The position numbers and the translations under genes were made by a program. From contig CAWILH010000002.1 of NCBI GenBank assembly GCA_963836915.1, positions 2,728,001-2,792,000 on the forward strand: a stretch of DNA of 64,000 nucleotides, read 5' to 3'. This document shows, piece after piece, positions 38,531-47,280 of the stretch. The notes beneath the pieces were generated by a model. It had not been told where the DNA came from. It did not search any database and worked only from the letters and a program-made list of their open reading frames with translations. The stretch comes from Cryomorpha sp963836915. Lineage in GTDB: Bacteria; Bacteroidota; Bacteroidia; Flavobacteriales_D; Cryomorphaceae. The first letter of the stretch is position 1, and the number at the start of each line of letters is the position of its first letter.

Positions 38531-39749
38531 GCCGCCAGTAAATCTGGCGACTGCTTTGATCTGTTTCTTATTGATTTTTGCATCGAGCCAAGCGCAGGGA
38601 CAAAAAGACAAGGAAGACCTTCAAAAAGAGCGCGACCGGATATCGCAGGAGATCGCACTTACCAATAAGCTCTTGCAAGAGAAGCGCGATACCCGCAATA
38701 AGCTGGAAGGCGAAGTATCCTTGTTGAACCGTAAAATCAACTTACGTGAAGACCTGATAAGGAGCCTTAAAAATGAAAAAACCCTCTCCAACAAAAAGAT
38801 AGAAAGTAACCGCGCAAAAGCCGAGAAGCTGGAGAAAGAAATAGAAGAGCTCAAGGCAAATTATGCCAAACTCATACGCTTGGCACAGCGCACGCAGAGC
38901 TCGCAAGATCGGTTGATGTACATCTTTGCCTCCCACGATTTTTTTCAGGCCATCAGGCGTATACGCTATTTTCAGCAATATGCAAAATACAGGTCGCAGC
39001 AAGCGGCAGAGATTCTTGAGACAAAAAACGAACTGGGCAGGCTCAACACCCAATTGCTCGCTGAAATAAAAGAGAAAGACGATCTTATAAAAAATGAAGA
39101 GAGCACCCGCGCAGCGTTATCTTCTGACGTAAATGAGCAGAAAACTACCGTATCCAATCTTCAGCAAGAAGAAAAATCGCTTCTGCGAACCTTACGCAAA
39201 CAAGAGAAAGAGCGCGAGAAACTGAATAAAGAAATTCAACGCATTATCGAAGAAGAGATTCGCTCATCGAAGAAAAATAATGCGGGCGTATTTTCACTCA
39301 CCCCAGAGGCTGCAGCCCTTTCGGCAAATTTTGAAAAGAATAAAGGCAAGCTGCCTTGGCCGGTAGAGCGGGGCGTGATCACTGCAAAATTTGGCCAAAA
39401 CCCGCATCCCGTCTTGGCTGGCATCACGGTGCCCAATAATGGAATTGATATCGCCACGAATGGCGGTGCATCTGTGCGAGCGGTTTTTGAAGGAACGGTC
39501 TCGGCGGTATTCAGCATTCCGGGTGCCGGACAAAACGTGATCATAAACCACGGAGGCTACCGCACGGTATACTCCAACCTAAAAGACGTATTCGTTACCA
39601 AAGGTCAAAAAGTAGAAATAAAGCAATCGCTAGGCACCGTGCTCACCGACGAGTCTTCCGGTAAGACCGAAAGCCACCTCGAGATATGGAAAGTAGATCA
39701 GGGCGGTACCTCCAAACAAGATCCTGCACAGTGGATTTTCAAACAATAG
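38478..39749 (+). CDS. EnvC-like murein hydrolase activator (degenerate LytM)
   Basis: 423 residues from ATG 38478 (a GTG at 38433 is in frame but gives a larger overlap). Signal segment near residues 20-42, coiled coil from about 45 to 255 (rich in KLEKEIEELKANYAKL-like heptads), then a LytM domain. The first zinc ligand is replaced (NNGIDIA instead of HxGxD) and the HxH motif reads SHLEIW, so it should not cut peptidoglycan. This is the EnvC pattern of amidase activators at division sites. An active M23 enzyme is encoded at 10473. Confidence 0.87.
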   Translation: MKINPTLSESRLLTRRCKPPVNLATALICFLLIFASSQAQGQKDKEDLQKERDRISQEIALTNKLLQEKRDTRNKLEGEVSLLNRKINLREDLIRSLKNEKTLSNKKIESNRAKAEKLEKEIEELKANYAKLIRLAQRTQSSQDRLMYIFASHDFFQAIRRIRYFQQYAKYRSQQAAEILETKNELGRLNTQLLAEIKEKDDLIKNEESTRAALSSDVNEQKTTVSNLQQEEKSLLRTLRKQEKEREKLNKEIQRIIEEEIRSSKKNNAGVFSLTPEAAALSANFEKNKGKLPWPVERGVITAKFGQNPHPVLAGITVPNNGIDIATNGGASVRAVFEGTVSAVFSIPGAGQNVIINHGGYRTVYSNLKDVFVTKGQKVEIKQSLGTVLTDESSGKTESHLEIWKVDQGGTSKQDPAQWIFKQ

Positions 39750-39771
39750 CCGCTACAATGCCTAAATGCTT

Positions 39772-39779
39772 ACCTTTGT
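39772..39779 (+). promoter_or_regulatory. Candidate -7 element for tatA
   Basis: TACCTTTG, a good match to TAnnTTTG, 14 bases before the tatA ATG and just after the EnvC-like stop. It suggests that tatA starts a new transcript. Confidence 0.5.
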
Positions 39780-39793
39780 AGAAAATTTAGATT

Positions 39794-39991
39794 ATGCTTT
39801 CGACCATAATTTTAGGTATTCCCGGCCCTTGGCAAATAGTGATTATCGTAATCCTTATTCTTGTCCTTTTCGGAGGTAAGAAGATACCGGAGATGATGCG
39901 CGGTTTAGGCCAAGGCATGAAGGAGTTCAAAAATGCCACCAAAGAAGATAGTTCCAATAACGACAGCGAGAACAGTGCTCAAAAGAAGTAA
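39794..39991 (+). CDS. tatA: Sec-independent translocase subunit TatA
   Basis: 65 residues: one N-terminal helix (PWQIVIIVILILVLFGGKKI), the FGGKKIPE hinge and an amphipathic helix GLGQGMKEFKNA with a polar tail, the complete TatA layout. It forms the pore that exports folded proteins with tatC, which is not in the window. Ten bases before gatA. Confidence 0.93.
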   Translation: MLSTIILGIPGPWQIVIIVILILVLFGGKKIPEMMRGLGQGMKEFKNATKEDSSNNDSENSAQKK

Positions 39992-40000
39992 GATTAAGCT

Positions 40001-41447
40001 TTGATAGAACAGCACCGCTCGCTTGCCGCTATAAAAGCGTCTATTGACCTTAGGAAATTAAGTCTTACCACATTGGTTCAGGCTTATCTGGATAATATCG
40101 AAGCTTCGAAAGATCTCCATATTTTTCTTGAAGTGTTTGGCGATGAAGCGCTAGAAAATGCTATTCGTGTGCAAGAAAAAATGGACTCCGGAAGTGCCGG
40201 CGCCCTTGCGGGAATGGTAGTAGCCATCAAAGATAATATTGCCTACAAGGATCATAGGTTGGGAGCTGCTTCTAAAATTCTTGAAGGTTTCAACTCCCTT
40301 TACACCGCTACCGCGCTGCAGCGTTTGATAGATGCCGATGCAATCATCATAGGCCGTCTCAATTGCGATGAATTTGCAATGGGCGGAAGCAATGAAAATT
40401 CGGCTTATGGAGTAGCTAAAAACCCACTCGATAAAGCATATGTTCCCGGCGGTTCTTCCGGTGGTTCAGCAGCGGCTGTAGCAGCCGATTGTTGCCTTGC
40501 GGCGCTGGGGAGTGATACGGGAGGCTCTATTCGCCAACCCGCATCTTTTTGCGGAGTGGTGGGGCTGAAGCCTACTTATGGGCGGATTAGCCGTCACGGT
40601 CTGATCGCCTTTGCTTCATCTTTTGATCAGATCGGGCCTTTGACACATACCGTGGCCGATGCCGCTCTGCTTACTGAAGTAATGTCGGGCAGAGACGCGA
40701 TGGACAATACGAGCAGCTCCGAAAAACTTGCTTCTTATGCCACATTAGACACCGAGCAAAAGCCGCTCCGCATAGGATATGTAGAAGAGTGTATCAGAAA
40801 CGAATCGCTGGACCCCGCAGTGCGAAAGCGCACCGAAGCCATCATGGACTCCCTTCGTGCAGCCGGTCACACCCTCAAACCCGTTCATATCGAAGAGCTT
40901 AAATATCTGGTGCCCGCCTATTATGTGCTCACCACTGCCGAGGCGAGCTCAAATCTGTCTCGGTATGACGGTATTCATTATGGGCATAGAAGCGATAAAG
41001 CGACCGACATCGAGTCTACCTACGTGAAAAGCCGATCTGAAGGCTTCGGCCGAAGTAAAACGACGTATAATGCTAGGAGCCTTTGTGCTCAGCTCTGGAT
41101 ATTATGAGGCGTATTACGCAAAGGCACAAAAAGTAAGAAGGCTCATCACCCAAAAAACAGAAGCTTTACTGAAGGACTATGATTTGCTTCTTTCGCCAAC
41201 CACTCCTTCATCTGCATTTAAGCTAGGCAGTAAAACAGATGACCCCATTCAGATGTACCTAGAAGATATTTTTACCGTCCATGCCAACCTGGTAGGAACC
41301 CCCGCAATATCGCTCCCACTGGGCATCCACCCCGAGGCTCAGATGCCGTTTGGCATCCAATTTATGGCCGCTCGGTTTAATGAGAAATTGCTTCTGGGAT
41401 TCTCAAATTGGATGATGAACAATCAAAGGGCAGAAATTTCCGTTTAA
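40001..41447 (+). pseudogene. gatA: Glutamyl-tRNA(Gln) amidotransferase subunit A, frameshifted
   Basis: TTG start (no ATG fits). The first frame (40001-41107) carries the amidase core: catalytic Lys in VAIKDNI, the glycine/serine loop PGGSSGGSAAAVA and the nucleophile loop SDTGGSIRQPAS. At GFG (about 41048-41051) the frame must move by one base to continue as EVKRRIMLGAFVLSSGYYEAYY through to 41447. Relatives usually read GFGxEVKRRI, so a two-base loss fits best and a one-base gain next best. The full product would be about 480 residues, normal for GatA. The enzyme amidates Glu-tRNA(Gln) and is normally essential when used, so the break is probably a sequencing error. Confidence 0.88.
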
Positions 41448-41535
41448 AAGTAGTTAAGACTTTTTTTTATTTCTGCTTTTTGGGCTAACTTTCCCTGTCA
41501 AAGGGCGTAGAAAACAAGTCCCTTAAACTCCTTTG

Positions 41536-43068
41536 ATGCTAAACAAAATTTTTTACTCCTTAATTCCCACAGCCTTAACGCTTTGTGTTGCGGTTTCGAC
41601 TCTCTTTGCAAACGGCCCAGGCGACTCCACCTTGGTTCTGGCGAGAGATACCGTAGTCTTCGAAATTTTTCCAGATGACCCTGTATTGGCCCGGATGGAT
41701 AATCTCTGGCTTGATGAGCGCATTCATTGGCTCCCGCAGGAATATGATACGGCTTGCTTGAATGTCTATAAATTTGCGGCTGATTTTATTCCCGAGTACC
41801 CCGATTCGATCATCGAAGACCGCCTCCGATTGCTCAATATGGCCACACCTTTGGATCTGGAATACAATAACTACGTGAAAGGGTTTATCAACCTTTACGC
41901 AAACAGGAAGCGGGAGCTCACCTCCCGCGTGCTTGGCCTTGCCGAACTTTACTATCCACTCTTTGAAGAGAAACTTGATCAATTCAACATTCCGCTGGAG
42001 CTTAAGCACTTGGCAGTGGTGGAGTCGGCGCTCAACCCATCAGCGCGATCACGCGTTGGTGCGACAGGTCTTTGGCAATTTATGTATAGCACAGGCCGTA
42101 TATACGGTCTCGACGTTGACTCTTATGTAGATGAGCGTAGCGATCCGTATAAAAGTACCATTGCCGCCTGCCGATACATGCGGGCGCTTTATGCGATGTA
42201 CGGCGATTGGAACCTGGTGCTGGCCGCCTATAACTCTGGCCCAGGAAATGTAAATAAAGCCATTCGACGCTCAGGCGGCCACCGCAACTATTGGGAAATC
42301 AGACCATACCTGCCGCGAGAAACAAGAAGCTATGTGCCAGCCTTCATTGCAGTAAATTATGTGATGAACCATAGTGCAGAGCATAATCTATATCCAATCA
42401 GGCCAGATTTTATCCATGAAGAAATAGACACCGTCAATGTATGTCGCGCATTAACGCTAGAGCAATTGGCTTATTTCACCCATACCCCAATAACTCAGCT
42501 GGAGCTCATCAACCCCAGTATAAAGAATGGGATTATTCCCGAATCACCCCGATGCAAGGCGGTATACCTCCCACTGCCAGCAGTAGGCCTCTACCTAGCT
42601 AACGAAGATAGCCTGCGAAGGTATAAGCCAGCCATAGAAAAAGAAGAGACCAAAGAACCTACTCCAGAATTACTTACACACTATACCGTGCGAAGGGGCG
42701 ATGTGCTGGGCGTGATCGCCGAGCGTAATGGTGTAGGGCTGAGCCAGCTGCGAGAATGGAATGGAATACGAGGAAACAATATTTACCCAGGCCAAAAGCT
42801 GAAAATCTATGGCTCCAAAATGGCTACGGCCAGTAATAGCAGCCAAAAAGAAAAGGCTGCGGCCTCAAAAACTACAGCAGCTGTTGGCACGAAATCTGAT
42901 GGCAATGGGGCGACGCGTTTGCACGTCGTGCAGTCTGGAGATACCCTATGGGACATCGCTAAGAAATACCCCGGGATCAGTGTAAACGACCTGAAAGTAT
43001 TAAACGCCGATATGAATTATAACCGGTTGAAGCCGGGTCAAAAAATTAAAATCCCCCCTTCATCATGA
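41536..43068 (+). CDS. MltD-like lytic transglycosylase with two LysM domains
   Basis: 510 residues from ATG 41536, with a signal peptide (about 1-26). The SLT domain has the catalytic Glu163 in LAVVESALNPSA, GATGLWQFM and AAYNSGPGNV. Two LysM peptidoglycan-binding repeats follow: THYTVRRGDVLGVIAERNGV (about 380) and RLHVVQSGDTLWDIAKKYPG (about 460). It cleaves glycan strands of peptidoglycan in the periplasm, leaving 1,6-anhydro ends. Overlaps the DUF4837 gene by 4 bases. Confidence 0.93.
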   Translation: MLNKIFYSLIPTALTLCVAVSTLFANGPGDSTLVLARDTVVFEIFPDDPVLARMDNLWLDERIHWLPQEYDTACLNVYKFAADFIPEYPDSIIEDRLRLLNMATPLDLEYNNYVKGFINLYANRKRELTSRVLGLAELYYPLFEEKLDQFNIPLELKHLAVVESALNPSARSRVGATGLWQFMYSTGRIYGLDVDSYVDERSDPYKSTIAACRYMRALYAMYGDWNLVLAAYNSGPGNVNKAIRRSGGHRNYWEIRPYLPRETRSYVPAFIAVNYVMNHSAEHNLYPIRPDFIHEEIDTVNVCRALTLEQLAYFTHTPITQLELINPSIKNGIIPESPRCKAVYLPLPAVGLYLANEDSLRRYKPAIEKEETKEPTPELLTHYTVRRGDVLGVIAERNGVGLSQLREWNGIRGNNIYPGQKLKIYGSKMATASNSSQKEKAAASKTTAAVGTKSDGNGATRLHVVQSGDTLWDIAKKYPGISVNDLKVLNADMNYNRLKPGQKIKIPPSS

Positions 43069-44084
43069 GACGAATGCGTCTGGCAATCATCAGCTTTTTT
43101 GGAATATTTCTTTTTTCTAATTGCAGTGATGATGGTGCCAGAAGACTGCCTCGCTTCTCTGGAGCGCCCGGGGAAGTATTGGTCGTAATGGATGAAAAAC
43201 CATGGATGCAAAATCCGGGAGATAGCCTTCGGAAATACCTGGAAGCCCCCTATCCACAATTGCCACAGGCCGAAGCTTCTTTTTCCATATTGCACTTCGC
43301 CAGCGGCGAAATGAACGACTTGCTCCGGTTGCACCGCAATATTATTCAAGTGGTAATCGGTGCAGATGCCGAGAATCAGGATAAAATCACTTTTCAAAGA
43401 TCACGATGGAGCTCCGGACAGCTCGTATTTACCATTCGTGCTGTAGATAAAGAGAGCTACTATGCGCTCCTGCGCACCGATATTCCAAAGCTTATCGAAA
43501 CCATCAACGAAACGGAAGTAGACCGTTTACAAGATTATAATAAAGAGTTTGGAAATGACCAGCTCGAAGCAAAGATTGAACAAGACTTTGGCATAAGCCT
43601 TAACATGCCCAGCGACTTTGAAGTAGCCGTAGAAGGGGCTGAATTCATTTGGCTCAAGCGAGATAGGATTAAATACAAGGGCAATACGGCGCATGAGATC
43701 ACCCAAGGGCTTATCATCTTTACCTATCCCTACCTTTCAGACACTGCCTTGAAGCCAAGCGCATTGATGCAAGTGCGTGACTCCCTGCTCAAAAAGTATA
43801 TACCGGGTCCGAAAGAAGGAACTTATATGACCACCGAATACCGCTTCCCGCCTACGAGCGAGGTGACTACCAAGGATAATAAGTATGCGGTAGAAACCCG
43901 TGGCCTCTGGAAAACTGAAAACTACTTCATGGGTGGCCCGTTCATAGATCTGAGCACTACGACGAAGAAAGACGAGAAGGTTATTTCCATTTCAGGATTT
44001 GCCTTTGCTCCAAACTTTAAGAAACGTGAATTTCTTCGCGAACTCGAAGCCATTTTAAAATCTGCCAGTATCCCACAGGAATAG
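43065..44084 (+). CDS. DUF4837 lipoprotein
   Basis: 339 residues. Lipobox LFSNC (Cys20) followed by SDDGAR, similar to the SDD-type surface-export signal of Flavobacterium. The phrase SGAPGEVLVVMDEKPW and the later IWLKRDRIKYKGNTAHEITQ are typical of DUF4837, a conserved Bacteroidota family of unknown role. Translationally coupled to the lytic transglycosylase, suggesting a cell-wall or outer-membrane task. Confidence 0.83.
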   Translation: MRRMRLAIISFFGIFLFSNCSDDGARRLPRFSGAPGEVLVVMDEKPWMQNPGDSLRKYLEAPYPQLPQAEASFSILHFASGEMNDLLRLHRNIIQVVIGADAENQDKITFQRSRWSSGQLVFTIRAVDKESYYALLRTDIPKLIETINETEVDRLQDYNKEFGNDQLEAKIEQDFGISLNMPSDFEVAVEGAEFIWLKRDRIKYKGNTAHEITQGLIIFTYPYLSDTALKPSALMQVRDSLLKKYIPGPKEGTYMTTEYRFPPTSEVTTKDNKYAVETRGLWKTENYFMGGPFIDLSTTTKKDEKVISISGFAFAPNFKKREFLRELEAILKSASIPQE

Positions 44085-44172
44085 GCTGGTTTTTAAAATG
44101 TGAATAAATCGATCGACATACATCTTGCTTTTAGACGAAAATTAAATCATCTTTATTGTTCGGTCATAAGCT

Positions 44173-44421
44173 ATGAATTACCTCGATCTCCAAACCTACT
44201 TTCACCACCACTGCAAAATAAAGCTTCGCTCCGGAAAAGAAGTGTTTGGAGTGCTCTGGGAAGATATTCCTGAAACTCAAAAAGCCATTTATTTCGCGAG
44301 TTATATTGAGCATAAAAAAATCATGGCATCTCAAAAAAGCCTTTTGGCCAAACCCGAAGCAATGCTCAAGTTAGAGCTTGATGATATTTTGGGTATAGAG
44401 CAAGTGGTGGAAACCACCTAG
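44173..44421 (+). CDS. Small conserved protein, Sm-like beta-barrel possible
   Basis: 82 residues, no signal peptide. KIKLRSGKEVFGVLWEDIPE followed by KAIYFASYIEHKKI resembles the strand pattern of Sm/SH3-type small barrels (x-LxxGKxxxGxL), but that is a guess from sequence shape. The family is unknown to me. It overlaps the convergent oligopeptidase stop by 4 bases. Confidence 0.6.
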   Translation: MNYLDLQTYFHHHCKIKLRSGKEVFGVLWEDIPETQKAIYFASYIEHKKIMASQKSLLAKPEAMLKLELDDILGIEQVVETT

Positions 44422-46547
44422 GTCTCGAGCATTATTAAGAAGGCATACTCCAGTGCTACTTCCCTGTACTTTTCAAATCGACCGGAAGCACCGCCATGCC
44501 CGGCATCCATATTGGTGACCAAGTAGAGCGGCCTATCATTGGTGCGTAGTTCCCTTAATTTAGCTACCCACTTGGCAGGTTCCCAATACTGTACTTGAGA
44601 GTCGTGCAGCCCAGTGGTGACCAACATAGCGGGATAGTCCTGAGCTATTACATTATCATAGGGCGAGTAGCTTTTTATGTATTCAAAGTAAGTAGGTTCG
44701 TTGGGGTTTCCCCACTCGTCATACTCTCCAGTAGTGAGCGGGATGGTTTCGTCAAGCATCGTGTTTACCACATCTACAAATGCCACCTGCGCCACTATCC
44801 CATTCCAAAGATCGGGACGCATATTTGCTACCGCGCCCATCAACAAGCCGCCGGCACTGCCGCCCATAGCATAAAGGTGATCGGTCGACGTGTATTGGTG
44901 CTTAATCAAAAAAACTGCCGAATCAATAAAATCGTAAAATGTATTCTTCTTTTTGAGCAATTTGCCGTCTTCATACCACGATCGACCCATCTCTTGCCCT
45001 CCGCGTATATGAGCTATTGCAAAGGCAAATCCCCTATCGAGCAAACTTAACCTTGGTGAGCTAAAATATGCGTCAAGCGAAAGTCCATAAGACCCATACC
45101 CGTATAGCAATAGCGGGGATTCACCATTCCTTTGAAAATCTTTACGATAAACGATTGAAACCGGAATTTTTGTTCCATCCCGACCATCAGCAAAAATCCG
45201 CTCTGATGTATATTCTTCATGATCGAAATCCCCCAATACGGGCTGTCGCTTCTTGAGCTCACGGCGCTTCGAGGCCATATCATAATCGTAAATCGATAGC
45301 GGTGTGGTAAGCGATGAATAACCAAATCGCAAGATCGCTGTCCCTAGCTCTTCATTGGTAGAAATATGAACCAAAAAAGCAGGCTCGTCAAATGAGACAT
45401 AGTACTCTTCTTCTGGTTGCGACCAAGGTATCACACGCAACTGTACGAGTCCGTTCTTGCGCTCTTCCACTACCATATAGTCGCTAAAGAGCTCAAAATC
45501 TTCAATGAAAAATGCGCTGCGATGTGGGATAACATCCGTCCAATTCTCAGACCCCGTGGCATCGATCGGCGTTTTAGAAACTTGAAAATTATCGGCTCCT
45601 GCTGCGTTATGCCTTATGTAGAATGTTTCTTCTAAATGCTCGATTGAGTAATCTCTTCCGCGCTGCCTTTCGGCAAAAATCTTTAACCCTGAGAGCGGCT
45701 CGTCGGCAGGCATGAAGCGCACTTCGGATGTCAGAGTACTTCGCGACTCGACAAAAACATAGGCGCGTGATTTCGACAAAAATACCTGACAGTAAAAGGT
45801 GTCGTCGTGCTCTTCATAAATTAACTCATCGGCGGCTTGATCGGTGCCTAGGGTGTGCCGATATATCTGATAAGCGCGCAGGGTAGAATCATCTTGAACG
45901 GTGTAAAAAACTGTTTTATCATCTGCCGCCCAAACGGTATTTCCAGTGGTGCCTTTTAGATGGTCTGCCAAAAGCTCCCCCGTTCGTAAATCTTTGAAGC
46001 GGAGCGTGTAGATGCGGCGGCCTGTAAGGTCTTCTCCAAATGCAATAAGCTGGTTTCCTGAGCTCACATCCAGCGAAGCCAGATGATAATAGGAATGATC
46101 TGCTGCTTCAGTATTGGCATTGACCATGATTTCTTCGGCATCATTAAAGTCTGCCTTTCGGCAAAAGATAGGGTACTCCCATCCTTCTTCATATCGCTGA
46201 TAGTAAGTGTAGCCATTGCTTTGGTAAGGCACGGAGCTATCGTTCTGGGCAATTCTACTTTTAATCTCTTCGAATAAATCGGCCCTGAGTTCCTTTATGC
46301 TCTTCAACCCATCTTCTGCGTACCGGTTTTCTGCATTCAGATGTTCCACTACTTCTGGATTTTCGCGGAAGCGTAACCACGAATAGTTATCTATAAGCTC
46401 TTGGTTATGAATGCTTTTTTTCTCGGCTTCCTTTTTAGCGGTAGGCCAAATACTGGTTTTGTTGATATCAGGGTTTTCCAATGAAAGTGATTTACTTGAG
46501 CGTGCAAAATACGAAGGCCTAAGAGTCCCTACCAGTTTTTCGGGCAT
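44418..46547 (-). CDS. ptrB: Oligopeptidase B (S9A prolyl oligopeptidase family)
   Basis: 709 residues: an N-terminal segment, a seven-bladed propeller (about 90-420) and an alpha/beta hydrolase domain. The triad is visible: Ser564 in GGSAGG, Asp649 in GLHDSQVQYWEP and His684 in AGHGGASGR. NYSWLRFRENPEV is the family's early landmark. It cuts after basic residues in short peptides and has no signal peptide, so it is probably cytoplasmic. The first 40 residues are longer than in E. coli PtrB and a downstream start is possible. It follows recO by 14 bases. Confidence 0.88.
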   Translation of the reverse strand: MPEKLVGTLRPSYFARSSKSLSLENPDINKTSIWPTAKKEAEKKSIHNQELIDNYSWLRFRENPEVVEHLNAENRYAEDGLKSIKELRADLFEEIKSRIAQNDSSVPYQSNGYTYYQRYEEGWEYPIFCRKADFNDAEEIMVNANTEAADHSYYHLASLDVSSGNQLIAFGEDLTGRRIYTLRFKDLRTGELLADHLKGTTGNTVWAADDKTVFYTVQDDSTLRAYQIYRHTLGTDQAADELIYEEHDDTFYCQVFLSKSRAYVFVESRSTLTSEVRFMPADEPLSGLKIFAERQRGRDYSIEHLEETFYIRHNAAGADNFQVSKTPIDATGSENWTDVIPHRSAFFIEDFELFSDYMVVEERKNGLVQLRVIPWSQPEEEYYVSFDEPAFLVHISTNEELGTAILRFGYSSLTTPLSIYDYDMASKRRELKKRQPVLGDFDHEEYTSERIFADGRDGTKIPVSIVYRKDFQRNGESPLLLYGYGSYGLSLDAYFSSPRLSLLDRGFAFAIAHIRGGQEMGRSWYEDGKLLKKKNTFYDFIDSAVFLIKHQYTSTDHLYAMGGSAGGLLMGAVANMRPDLWNGIVAQVAFVDVVNTMLDETIPLTTGEYDEWGNPNEPTYFEYIKSYSPYDNVIAQDYPAMLVTTGLHDSQVQYWEPAKWVAKLRELRTNDRPLYLVTNMDAGHGGASGRFEKYREVALEYAFLIMLET

Positions 46548-46561
46548 AAATCGGAGTTCAT

Positions 46562-47279
46562 TTAGCCCTCCGAAAAAAGTTCTGAAAGCACCGATAGGCT
46601 TTTTATCTCTCCCATCCCTTCAAGGTGTATTTGATAATACTCTACGATAGAGTGCAGCAGCGTCCTTCTATTGCTATTGGTTATGCGGGCTGGGACATCA
46701 CTGTACGCTACCTTGGCCAACTGATCTAAAATCTGGCTTTGGCCTGCATCGAGCATATGCAGAGACTTATACCTATCTCCTTCATACGTTCCGTTTAACA
46801 GATCAAAATAAGGCCGGTCGGTGGTCTCAGTGGCCAGAAGGAAAAAAGCCAAAAAAACGGCATAATTTCAGAAGAAAAACAAGGTGGAAATTAGGTGAAA
46901 AACGATCGTTTACAAAATAATCTATCGAGCTGTCCAGAAATTCGTACAGCTCTTGATCTGCCGATTCTTCTCTGAGCGATTTTAAAAGTATCTCTGCCAA
47001 GAACAGGGCTATAGATGCCTTGAGCGGGTTCAGAATTTGAGATGACTCGCTCTTCAGCTCTAGCGAAGTAAGGGTCTGCACTTGATTTTTTTCGCGAAAA
47101 TTACAAACTAGCACCACTCTGGTAAGCGGTTGCAATGCGGCCGACCTACCTCCCTTTTTACCAATACCACGCACCATAAAAGGTGTCTGGCCGAAAGCGT
47201 GGGTATAAATGGTTACAATACTAGATGAGCTGGAATAGGCAATTTTTCTAAGTACGATCCCCTCGCTGCTCGTAGGCAT
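46562..47279 (-). pseudogene. recO: DNA repair protein RecO, frameshifted
   Basis: The 5' part (47279 to about 46830) reads MPTSSEGIVLRKIAYSSSSS, the RecO OB-fold start, to LCRFFGFFPSG. It then meets a stop, while TETTDRPYFDLLNGTYEG and the helical C-terminal part continue one base further on. The shift lies between 46830 and 46852, near a CC pair at 46833-46834 and an A6 run at 46842-46847 (plus-strand view). Joined length is about 238 residues, as in other Bacteroidota RecO. It loads RecA on gapped DNA with RecR. One base separates it from porZ upstream. Confidence 0.85.
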
Positions 47280-47280
47280 T

